DNA of 5,233 nucleotides, from the NCBI GenBank assembly GCA_020057985.1, contig JAGVEU010000187.1:1-5233 (forward strand). The letters are read 5' to 3'. A program made the position numbers and the translations under genes. Positions within the stretch are counted from its first letter, which is position 1, and each line of letters begins with the position of its first letter. The notes beneath the pieces were generated by a model that did not search any database, had not been told where the DNA came from, and saw only the letters and a list, made by a program, of their open reading frames with translations. The DNA comes from Calditrichota bacterium. GTDB lineage: Bacteria; Electryoneota; RPQS01. Of the stretch, positions 1 through 5,201 are shown one piece after another.

Positions 1-1617
1 GGCGGCGATTTTCATGACGAGGGGATAGCCGATTTCGCTTGCCACTCTGGCAAGGTCTTCGCGGCCTCCCACAAATCGCGATTGCAGCACGGGAAAACCC
101 CATGCGGTAAGCAGATCCGTGACCTCGTTCCTGAGTAATTGCGTCCGCTGTTCGCTCCGCGCGTGATCGAGAATTGCTCTGACTGTCTTGCGATTAACAT
201 CTTCAAACTTGCGCACTGAGCCGACGGGGCGCTCGCGAATCCGGCGGAAGCGGTCGAGCGCCGCAAGAGCCTGCACCGCCGATTCGGGAAAGGAATAGAC
301 CGGTATTTTGGCAGCTCTCAGAATCGGAATTCCGGAGACCTCATCATCGCGACTCATGAAGCAGACCATGACGGGCTTCTGTTGCGCCTTCTGCCGGTCA
401 GCGGCACGCACAATCGCTCGTGCCACATCGCGGGAATCTAATGTAATTGGTGGAACAAACAGAATGACGAGTGCATCCACATTCGGATCGGCAAGCAGCA
501 ACTCCGCAACTTTCTCGAACTGCTCCGTTCCAGCACTGGCCACCATATCCAGCGGGTTGGCAAAGCTCGCATCCTCAGAGATTACGTCACGCAAACGAGA
601 GATCGTGTTTGAACTGAAGGCTGCCATTTCCAGTTCATTGCCAACCACGGCGTCAGTTGCCAGAATTGCCGGACCTCCGCCATTGGACATGATCGCGACT
701 CGTGCACCTCGCGGAAGCGGCTGAGTCGAGAATGCTTGCGCATAATCGAACAGTTTCTCCACTGTATCCACTCGCATCACGCCTGCTGACTCAAAGAGTG
801 CGTCTACGGCCACATCGGTTGCCGCCAAGCTGGCCGTGTGCGAAGAGGCTGCTTTGGCGCCGGCTTTCGTACGACCGGATTTCACAGCAATGATCGGTTT
901 GCTGTGCATCATTCCCCGCGCAAGCTGAGTGAACCGAGCCGGATTCCCGAAGCTTTCGATATAGAGCAGAATTAGCTCCGTGTGTGGGTCATCTTTCCAG
1001 TAGGCGAGCACATCGTCCACGGAAACGTCGGTCTTATTGCCAAGGCTGACGAACGACGACACACCGAGGCTCATCTGAGCCGAGCGTTCAAGGATCGCAA
1101 CACCAAGCGCGCCGGACTGAGATAGAAATCCAATCCTTCCCTCAACCGGCAATGCTCCCGCAAAAGTCGCGTCCATTCGTACGTGCGGATCTGTATTAAT
1201 CACCCCCATGCAGTTGGGCCCGATCATGCGCATTCCGTAGTGCCGCACACGCTCAAAAATCTGCCGTTCAAGTTCCGCACCCTTCGCTCCGGTTTCGGAA
1301 AAACCGGCAGTGATCATGACGATCGCCTTCACATCCTTGCGCCCGCAATCTTCCACCGCCTGCAGCGCAAGATGTTTGGGGACACAAATCACGGCCATAT
1401 CTACCGGATCGGGAATTTCCAGCACACTGCGATAGGCGCGCATGGAGTGAATGAATCGGGCTTTCGGATTGACCGGATAAACCGCACCGTTGAACTCGTA
1501 CTCGATCAGGTTGTGCAGAATGTCGCGCCCAATCGTTCCCCGCGTGCGACCGGCACCAATGACGGCGATAGACTTGGGAGCAAATACGTGTTTGAGTTCG
1601 GCGGAAGCCTCAGCCAT
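1..1617 (-). CDS. Acyl-CoA synthetase (ADP-forming), acetate--CoA ligase type, 3' end outside window
   Basis: Catalyses the reversible, cytosolic conversion of an acyl-CoA plus ADP and phosphate to the free acid, ATP and CoA, through a phosphohistidine intermediate. My translation gives 539 uninterrupted residues to the window edge. Visible in order: a CoA-binding Rossmann segment (about 8-100; SIAVIGAGRTRGTIG, MIGPNCMGV at 131-139), the succinyl-CoA-ligase-like domain with LSQSGALG (165-172), the catalytic-histidine motif SSHTASLAATD with His260, and SNGGGPAILATDA (311-323). From about residue 490 the ATP-grasp domain begins (LLTAWGFPVLQSR, EIGYPLVMKI) and is cut off. The fused alpha-beta order implies a full protein of about 700 residues, or about 900 if a GNAT acetyltransferase domain follows, as in Pat-like protein acetyltransferases; this cannot be told here. 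ATG at 1615-1617 is the first start after an in-frame TGA. The usual SHTGSLAG motif reads SHTASLAA, a mild variant. No Shine-Dalgarno sequence is evident. Confidence 0.93.
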   Translation of the reverse strand, partial: MAEASAELKHVFAPKSIAVIGAGRTRGTIGRDILHNLIEYEFNGAVYPVNPKARFIHSMRAYRSVLEIPDPVDMAVICVPKHLALQAVEDCGRKDVKAIVMITAGFSETGAKGAELERQIFERVRHYGMRMIGPNCMGVINTDPHVRMDATFAGALPVEGRIGFLSQSGALGVAILERSAQMSLGVSSFVSLGNKTDVSVDDVLAYWKDDPHTELILLYIESFGNPARFTQLARGMMHSKPIIAVKSGRTKAGAKAASSHTASLAATDVAVDALFESAGVMRVDTVEKLFDYAQAFSTQPLPRGARVAIMSNGGGPAILATDAVVGNELEMAAFSSNTISRLRDVISEDASFANPLDMVASAGTEQFEKVAELLLADPNVDALVILFVPPITLDSRDVARAIVRAADRQKAQQKPVMVCFMSRDDEVSGIPILRAAKIPVYSFPESAVQALAALDRFRRIRERPVGSVRKFEDVNRKTVRAILDHARSEQRTQLLRNEVTDLLTAWGFPVLQSRFVGGREDLARVASEIGYPLVMKIAA

Positions 1618-1628
1618 ATATATTTGGT

Positions 1629-1634
1629 TGTATA
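1629..1634 (-). promoter_or_regulatory. Possible -10 element for the acyl-CoA synthetase
   Basis: TATACA on the minus strand lies 11 nt upstream of the synthetase ATG. It resembles a sigma-70 -10 box, but no convincing -35 box sits 16-18 bp further upstream. If used, it would give an almost leaderless mRNA, which would fit the missing Shine-Dalgarno sequence. This is weak, by-eye evidence. Confidence 0.2.
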
Positions 1635-1660
1635 GTCATCTTGTACGCACGGCATCCGGA

Positions 1661-1695
1661 TTCATCCTTCATCCTTCCGCCTTCATCATTTCCTC
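1661..1695. repeat. Heptamer tract, five degenerate units of TTCATCC type
   Basis: Five consecutive 7-bp units on the plus strand: TTCATCC, TTCATCC, TTCCGCC, TTCATCA and TTTCCTC. The first two are identical and the others drift. The core TTCAT matches the heptamers in the rnpB P12 hairpin (TTCATAC type) about 1.2 kb away. The tract ends exactly where the copy of the rnpB 3' end begins. Such short tandemly repeated heptamers are known from several bacterial groups as non-coding repeats; the function here is unknown. Confidence 0.6.
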
Positions 1696-1719
1696 GAATC
1701 CGCCGATAAGCCGAATTCT
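1695..1719 (-). repeat. Displaced copy of the rnpB 3' end (att-like direct repeat, distal copy)
   Basis: This 25-bp segment matches 2628-2652, the last 25 nt of the RNase P RNA, at 24 of 25 positions; the only difference is plus-strand A at 1698 versus G at 2631, and 21 bp (1699-1719) are identical. It has the same orientation as rnpB. It contains the conserved GGCTTATCGGCGGA segment but not the T9 tail. The orphan gene's TAG stop uses the first two bases of the repeat (minus strand). It can be read as an attachment-site relic or as a fragment of a duplicated rnpB. Confidence 0.8.
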
Positions 1720-2542
1720 ACCAATCCTGCTTAATTTCACCGACAATGAGATACCATGTATTGCCACGCTTTGCGTAGAAGTTGAAAGAGTCTGCAAAGA
1801 AGCGTGGATTAGAAATTGCCGGTTCACAACACTCGTCGTGGAAGAACTGATCAAAGTCGGTAATCGTCTCACGACCATCGTAGTTCCAACCGAGAGTGGA
1901 ATCCCGACGAAACGAGAAAAACGACTTCCCTCCTACATATCGCAGATCCCATGTTTCCGAATAGCCATATTTATCGCTTAGGATCTCTCCATCGGCTATG
2001 ATCTGATATCCTCGCTGTGTCACTTTTTTTGAGATTTCCCGATAAGTAAAATTACTGTCCTGCGGTGGCACTTTTTTGGGGATTGCCCGATAAGCAAAAT
2101 TACTGTCCTGCGGTGGCAATTCAAACCTATGGGTCTCAATCCACCAGTGTGACTCGCGAATATAGAACTCAGGATCATCAGCCTCCCTGCAGTTGTGGAT
2201 ATGATAAACCTCTGTACTGTCCCTCCACAAGGCATAACTCGGACAATTTTGTTCAGATCTATATTCGCTTCGCCTCCACACATGTCCTTCTGCATCCGTT
2301 GTTGGCTGGAATACATCGTCCTTACGATCCGGGCTTCTCAGGATGGGCTGACTCAGTGAATCACTGGATGACCATGTCTCGGGTGAGTAGTTTATTCCGA
2401 GTTTCTCCCGTTCGGGACGGCCAACATCTCTCTCATATTCGAGACAACCCGGCTGATGTCCCGGATAGAGAGGCATAGGATAAGCAAGTACGACTAAACG
2501 GCTTTCTGCATACCCAACCTGCCAAAGAGCGAGGAATAACAT
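1718..2542 (-). CDS. Unrecognised, probably secreted protein with an internal 16-residue tandem repeat
   Basis: The ORF has 274 codons from the only ATG; I do not recognise the family. The N-terminus LFLALWQVGYA is hydrophobic with an A-E junction like a signal-peptidase site, but it lacks a basic n-region. Eight further in-frame codons upstream (ACG CGA ATT CTC ...) supply one and follow an AGAGG, so translation may begin at ACG 2564-2566. Residues 143-158 and 159-174 are a tandem repeat (PPQDSNFAYRAIPKKV and PPQDSNFTYREISKKV). The C-terminal part (about 182-268) is rich in aromatics and short beta-like segments, with WDLRYVGGKSFFSFRR, GWNYDG and HDECCEPAISNPR, and ends in KRGNTWYLIVGE. It looks like a compact beta domain with a Cys-Cys pair and is probably the conserved part; I have an unverified impression of similar uncharacterised domains in environmental bacteria. 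The gene lies between rnpB and a copy of the rnpB 3' end. It could be expressed, or be a decaying passenger gene. Confidence 0.6.
   Translation of the reverse strand: MLFLALWQVGYAESRLVVLAYPMPLYPGHQPGCLEYERDVGRPEREKLGINYSPETWSSSDSLSQPILRSPDRKDDVFQPTTDAEGHVWRRSEYRSEQNCPSYALWRDSTEVYHIHNCREADDPEFYIRESHWWIETHRFELPPQDSNFAYRAIPKKVPPQDSNFTYREISKKVTQRGYQIIADGEILSDKYGYSETWDLRYVGGKSFFSFRRDSTLGWNYDGRETITDFDQFFHDECCEPAISNPRFFADSFNFYAKRGNTWYLIVGEIKQDW
2021..2116 (-). repeat. 48-bp in-frame tandem duplication inside the orphan gene
   Basis: Units 2021-2068 and 2069-2116 match at 44 of 48 positions and abut with no spacer. The length is a multiple of three, so the frame is kept and 16 residues are duplicated. 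The four differences fall in three codons (GCT/ACT, GCA/GAA, CCC/TCA) and all three change the amino acid (A/T, A/E, P/S); none is silent. Each unit ends in an A-rich run (AAAAAAGTG, minus strand), a plausible slippage or recombination site. Confidence 0.93.
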
Positions 2543-2572
2543 CGAGAAACAGCAGAGAATTCGCGTATTGAA

Positions 2573-2577
2573 CCTCT
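2573..2577 (-). promoter_or_regulatory. Shine-Dalgarno-like AGAGG that decides the start of the orphan gene
   Basis: AGAGG lies 6 nt before ACG (2564-2566) and 30 nt before the first ATG (2540-2542), which has no ribosome binding site of its own. The spacing suits initiation at the ACG codon. Starting there gives MRILCCFSMLFL followed by ALWQVGYA, a complete signal peptide with a basic second residue. An in-frame TAG lies immediately upstream of the AGG, so no longer form is possible. Confidence 0.4.
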
Positions 2578-2617
2578 AAGAGTTGAATTGCTGCCTAAAT
2601 CATCGCAAGGTATTGTT

Positions 2618-2637
2618 AAAAAAAAACCGAGTCCGCC
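2618..2637 (-). terminator. Probable rnpB terminator (P1 3' strand followed by T9)
   Basis: The 3' strand of helix P1 (2628-2637) is followed on the minus strand by one G and nine T (2618-2626). The T-tract directly after a stable closing helix is the usual end of an RNase P RNA gene. P1 is a long-range helix rather than a local hairpin, so the termination mechanism is inferred. Confidence 0.55.
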
Positions 2638-2652
2638 GATAAGCCGAATTCT
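2628..2652 (-). repeat. rnpB 3' end, proximal copy of the 25-bp direct repeat
   Basis: The last 25 nt of the RNase P RNA, including the 3' strand of P1 and the conserved GGCTTATCGG segment. It recurs at 1695-1719 with one mismatch. The distance between corresponding bases is 933 bp. This copy is the functional one, because it completes P1 perfectly and is followed by the T-tract. Confidence 0.8.
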
Positions 2653-2836
2653 GTCGTGGACGATCATCTCTCTGGGATGATGATTACTCATCACCTCATG
2701 CAGCCTACCCGCCGCCTCTTATGCTCCGCGGGCCGCGAAGACTGGCGGCTTATTTGGCCTTGCTCCGGGCGGGGTTTACCCTGCCGCCGATGTTACCACC
2801 GACGCGGTGCGCTCTTACCGCACCATTTCACACTTA

Positions 2837-2936
2837 CCGGAAGAAAGTATGAGGTATGAATTATGAAGTATGAAACAGAATCACTTTTGCAGGTCTGCTT
2901 CATAGTTCATACTTCATATTTCATACTTTCCTCCGG
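2837..2936 (-). repeat. Enlarged P12 hairpin of RNase P RNA made of tandem heptamers
   Basis: Positioned between GTGCCACAGAAAAGACAACG and GGTAAGTGTGAAATGG, where type-A RNAs have P12. The ascending strand starts CCGGAGGAAA, then has four consecutive 7-mers of consensus NTATGAA, then GCAGA. A 14-nt loop follows. The descending strand has TCTGT, four 7-mers of consensus NTCATAN and TTTCTTCCGG. I count about 45 paired positions; the few mismatches (A-C, A-C, G-A, C-C) fall at the variable position of the heptamers. From memory, heptamer repeats lengthening P12 have been described in heterocyst-forming cyanobacteria. Confidence 0.88.
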
Positions 2937-3063
2937 CGTTGTCTTTTCTGTGGCACTTTCCGTTGCGTTGCCGCACCCGGCCGTTAGCCGGCGCCCTGCC
3001 CTATGGAGTTCGGACTTTCCTCAGCCGTGCTCGCGGCGCGGCTGCAATCGTCTGGCGGACTCG

Positions 3064-3138
3064 AAAAAAATCGAAAATCCCAAAGTGAAAATTAAATGAA
3101 ACCAGTAGTGCCGCACTGCATGCACATACACGAGCATA
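3064..3138 (-). promoter_or_regulatory. Spacer between rmuC and rnpB, presumed rnpB promoter
   Basis: Strong rnpB transcription must start here or further upstream. The 35-40 bp next to the RNA 5' end are very A+T rich on an otherwise mixed background (ATTTAATTTTCAC, GATTTTTTT just before the P1 strand). I find no good match to sigma-70 -35 and -10 boxes at proper spacing. No terminator-like hairpin with a T-run separates rmuC from rnpB; the only inverted repeat is AGTGCGGCACT (3107-3117), too tight to fold well. The promoter call therefore rests on position and composition. Confidence 0.3.
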
Positions 3139-4923
3139 CTACTCTGCGTCATCTACCTCTTCTGCTACTGTGGATTCAGGCAGAAGCATTGCTGCATCCT
3201 GAGGCGGAAGCGATTCGACCTCGCGAAGTTTCCTCTCCATCGAGCGGGATCGTCTTAGAGTGTCATCTATGCTGTTATGCGCTTGCTCAAGTCTCTTGTC
3301 CACTGCCTTCAATGATTCACCAAACTTACCGAACTCTGTTTTCACAGCACCAAGAATCCTCCACACTTCGCTGCTTCGTTTCTGAATGGCAAGCGTCTGA
3401 AATCCCATCTGAAAGCTGTTCAGTACCGCATAAAGCGTTGTGGGACCCACAATTACAACCCGTTTCTCCGATTGAAGCTCCTCGGCAAGTCCATCCAGCC
3501 GAAGTGCTTCTGCATATAGGCCCTCTGTTGGTAGAAACATCAACGCTAAGTCCAGAGTGTTGGGAGGCGATATATACTTTTCTCTAATGGTTGCGGCTTC
3601 AATAGTGAGCCGCTGTCGCAGTGATTTTCTAGCCGTTTCCAATCCAGCCGTGTCGCCAGCCTCATATGAGTTGAGGAGCCTTTCATAATCTTCACGAGGG
3701 AATTTCGCGTCTATCGGAAGATAGACACACTCAAGACCCTCGTCCTTACTTGGAAATCGAACTGCGAACTCAACTCGTTCACTGCTCCCCGGCTTAGTAG
3801 CACAGTTCTTTTCATACTGGGCAGGTGCCAGCACCTGTTCCAGTAATGTTGCTAGCTGTGTTTCTCCAAACGTACCACGTGATCGTACGTTTGTAAGGAC
3901 GCGCTTTAGATCACCTACGCCCGTCGCAAGCGCCTGCATCTCACCAAGACCTTTAAATACCTGTTCAAGCTGCAGGCTGACTTGAGTGAATGATTCGCCG
4001 AGACGTGCTTCCAGAGTTGTCTGAAGTTTCTCGCTAACGGTTTCGCGGATTTTTTCAAGTTTTGTTTCGCTGTCCGTGCGAATGGCGTCCAGACTTGTAG
4101 CTACAGTAGCCGTCAGACTATCAAACCGTTTTCCTTGATCCTCTCTTGACTCACGAAGTTGTGTCTCGACATTTTTCTGAAATTCTGACAAATTGCGCCC
4201 GAGAGCATCCTTACTTGACTCTTGTGCAGTCTTAATAGCTTTAAGTAAGTCAGACATCTCGCGGCGTGATTCTCCGTGGGCAAAGAGCATCTTGTCTCTC
4301 GTTTCCGAAAGGGCTTTCGATACCTCAGCGCTCAATTCCTTAAGAGTGTCGTTCAGTTCTTTCCGAACCAGACCTTGAGATTCATTCAGCCGTTCTCCAA
4401 ACTGAGAAAGCGCCTTTACAAGCTCTTGCTTAAGACTTGTGCTATCGTTCGATTGCCTTACAGACTCGTCCTTTAGAATTTGGAGTACATTCTTTTCCAG
4501 AACACCAAATGCTTTCTGAAGTCCCTCGGAGAGCTGAATAATTGCTTTTTCAGCACCAGACAGGCGCTCATCCTGTGACTTACGAAAGTTGCTGAGAGCT
4601 TCCTCTTGGCTAATACGGATATTTTCGAGCCTGCCAGTTAGCAAGCTTTCGAGGCTCTCCCGTGAACTCTCAAGCTTTGTCGTCACGAGTGTTATCAAAT
4701 CCACTTGTAACTTGCTGTTGCTTGAATGACTTTCACGAAGGTTCGTGTCGAAAGTTTCTCTGACACGGCCAAGTTCGTCAGTCAGGCGTCGCTCAGTCTT
4801 CGAAAGTTGTTCGCCCGAAAAGATTTCTTGATGAGGTATAGATCTTCGAAAAATAAACCACGCTACAACAAACCCCAGGACTGCTGAGCCGACTGCCATC
4901 GCCATCATAACCAATTCATTCAT
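3139..4923 (-). CDS. rmuC: DNA recombination protein RmuC
   Basis: RmuC proteins limit recombination between inverted repeats and are thought to be membrane-tethered, nuclease-like factors; the exact reaction is not settled. The protein has 594 residues (E. coli RmuC has 475). Residues 3-25 form one transmembrane anchor (VMMAMAVGSAVLGFVVAWFI) followed by RR, so the rest should be cytoplasmic. Residues about 40-335 are a long, charged, Leu-rich coiled coil, which accounts for the extra length. The RmuC domain (PF02646/DUF195 type) spans about 335-560: LKRVLTNVRSRGTFGETQLATLLEQVL begins at 339 in two adjacent pieces, VEFAVRFP, YLPIDAKFPREDYERLL (401-417, with the PD-(D/E)XK-like D-x-K), LALMFLPTEGLYAEAL (459-474) and VGPTTLYAVLNSFQMGFQTL (492-511). 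The tail is acidic. ATG 4921-4923 is chosen because it gives the anchor directly and follows AGAGAGAA. Second ATGs at residues 6, 7 and 9 are possible starts. Nothing is broken. Confidence 0.96.
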   Translation of the reverse strand: MNELVMMAMAVGSAVLGFVVAWFIFRRSIPHQEIFSGEQLSKTERRLTDELGRVRETFDTNLRESHSSNSKLQVDLITLVTTKLESSRESLESLLTGRLENIRISQEEALSNFRKSQDERLSGAEKAIIQLSEGLQKAFGVLEKNVLQILKDESVRQSNDSTSLKQELVKALSQFGERLNESQGLVRKELNDTLKELSAEVSKALSETRDKMLFAHGESRREMSDLLKAIKTAQESSKDALGRNLSEFQKNVETQLRESREDQGKRFDSLTATVATSLDAIRTDSETKLEKIRETVSEKLQTTLEARLGESFTQVSLQLEQVFKGLGEMQALATGVGDLKRVLTNVRSRGTFGETQLATLLEQVLAPAQYEKNCATKPGSSERVEFAVRFPSKDEGLECVYLPIDAKFPREDYERLLNSYEAGDTAGLETARKSLRQRLTIEAATIREKYISPPNTLDLALMFLPTEGLYAEALRLDGLAEELQSEKRVVIVGPTTLYAVLNSFQMGFQTLAIQKRSSEVWRILGAVKTEFGKFGESLKAVDKRLEQAHNSIDDTLRRSRSMERKLREVESLPPQDAAMLLPESTVAEEVDDAE

Positions 4924-4926
4924 CAG

Positions 4927-4934
4927 TTCTCTCT
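4927..4934 (-). promoter_or_regulatory. Purine-rich ribosome binding site of rmuC
   Basis: AGAGAGAA on the minus strand ends 3 nt before the ATG at 4921-4923, with the AGAGAG part 5 nt away. It is a fair but not perfect Shine-Dalgarno sequence and favours this ATG over the internal ATG codons at residues 6-9. Confidence 0.45.
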
Positions 4935-4971
4935 GGTTGCATTTCTTTGCCTGTTTCGCGGTGTTGTCATG

Positions 4972-4983
4972 AACGAATTCGTT
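4972..4983. promoter_or_regulatory. Perfect 12-bp palindrome upstream of rmuC
   Basis: AACGAATTCGTT is its own reverse complement, centred about 54 bp upstream of the rmuC start codon. The position and symmetry fit an operator for a dimeric regulator, but a single site without a known regulator is weak evidence and it could be chance. Confidence 0.25.
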
Positions 4984-4993
4984 AACCCAGCTA

Positions 4994-5065
4994 CACCGGG
5001 GACGGTGTTGTCTAGTAAATTGATGGTGGCAGATCCGAACGTACTAGGCAGCACCGTCCTCGGTG
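4994..5065. repeat. Palindromic REP/BIME-like element, copy 1
   Basis: A 72-bp element with 24-bp inverted arms (4994-5017 and 5042-5065) matching at 21 of 24 positions, around a 24-bp centre. Each arm is also palindromic: ACACCG-GGGA-CGGTGT at 4993-5008, and GCAGCACCG-TCCT-CGGTGCTGC at 5048-5069, the latter a perfect 9-bp stem. Two small palindromes in inverted orientation are the layout of a bacterial interspersed mosaic element (paired REP sequences). Such elements are mobilised in trans by REP-associated tyrosine transposases; none is encoded in this window. Confidence 0.7.
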
Positions 5066-5097
5066 CTGCTCTTCGCAGTCGTTTTTCGCAATCATCA
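5001..5097. repeat. 97-bp direct repeat, unit 1 (period 136 bp)
   Basis: Matches 5137-5233 at 94 of 97 positions; the three differences are at 5011, 5013 and 5033. It includes most of the palindromic element plus a tail containing CTTCGCAGTCG and TTTTTCGCAATC. A 39-bp spacer (5098-5136) separates it from unit 2. Confidence 0.95.
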
Positions 5098-5130
5098 GGC
5101 AAACGCAATACGTTATTCTGGTGGATGCGA

Positions 5131-5201
5131 CACTGGGACGGTGTTGCCCAGTAAATTGATGGTGGCAGTTCCGAACGTACTAGGCAGCACCGTCCTCGGT
5201 G
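5131..5201. repeat. Palindromic REP/BIME-like element, copy 2
   Basis: Second copy of the inverted-arm element, one base shorter on the left arm (CACTGGGACGGTG instead of CACCGGGGACGGTG). The right-hand perfect hairpin recurs at 5184-5205. The orientation is the same as copy 1, so the pair is a head-to-tail tandem. Confidence 0.7.

Larger units (their letters stand above)
2628..3063 (-). ncRNA. rnpB: RNase P RNA, bacterial type A
   Basis: Catalytic RNA that, with the RnpA protein, removes the 5' leaders of precursor tRNAs. About 436 nt, against 377 in E. coli. Minus-strand hallmarks: GAGGAAAGTCCGAACTCC (3005-3022, start of the core, P4 side), CCATAGGGCAGGG, GGAAAGTGCCACAGAAAAG, GGTGCGGTAAGAGCGCACC (P13/P14 region), GGTAAACCCC (2771-2780, the loop that reads the tRNA CCA end), CCGGAGCAAGGCCAAATAAG (2749-2768), and the 3' strand of P4 near TTCGGCTTATCGG. 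P1 is a perfect 10-bp helix (3054-3063 with 2628-2637). P2 pairs 3047-3052 with 2659-2664. P18 (2676-2695) is an 8-bp stem capped by a GTAA tetraloop of GNRA type. The extra length is in P12, which is a long heptamer-repeat hairpin. All conserved core segments are intact, so the RNA should be functional. It lies 75 bp downstream of rmuC on the same strand. Confidence 0.97.

Noticed and set aside
1657..1702. 7-bp inverted repeat (CGGATTC and GAATCCG) as a terminator for the orphan gene
   Set aside because: The loop is more than 30 nt and no T-run follows on the minus strand, so it is unlikely to terminate transcription.
1183..1981. Plus-strand open frames opposite the acyl-CoA synthetase and the orphan gene
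   Set aside because: They are antisense to a well-supported coding sequence with recognisable motifs, and their translations show no family features.
2837..2936. Inverted heptamers in rnpB as a MITE or insertion sequence disrupting the gene
   Set aside because: The sequence sits exactly at P12 and continues the P12 stem on both sides. All conserved core segments remain, and there is no target-site duplication, so an expanded helix explains it better than a disruptive insertion.
2656..3099. Open frames across the RNase P RNA gene, on either strand
   Set aside because: The region is fully explained by rnpB secondary structure and conserved segments; the open frames are by-products of a G+C-rich structural RNA.
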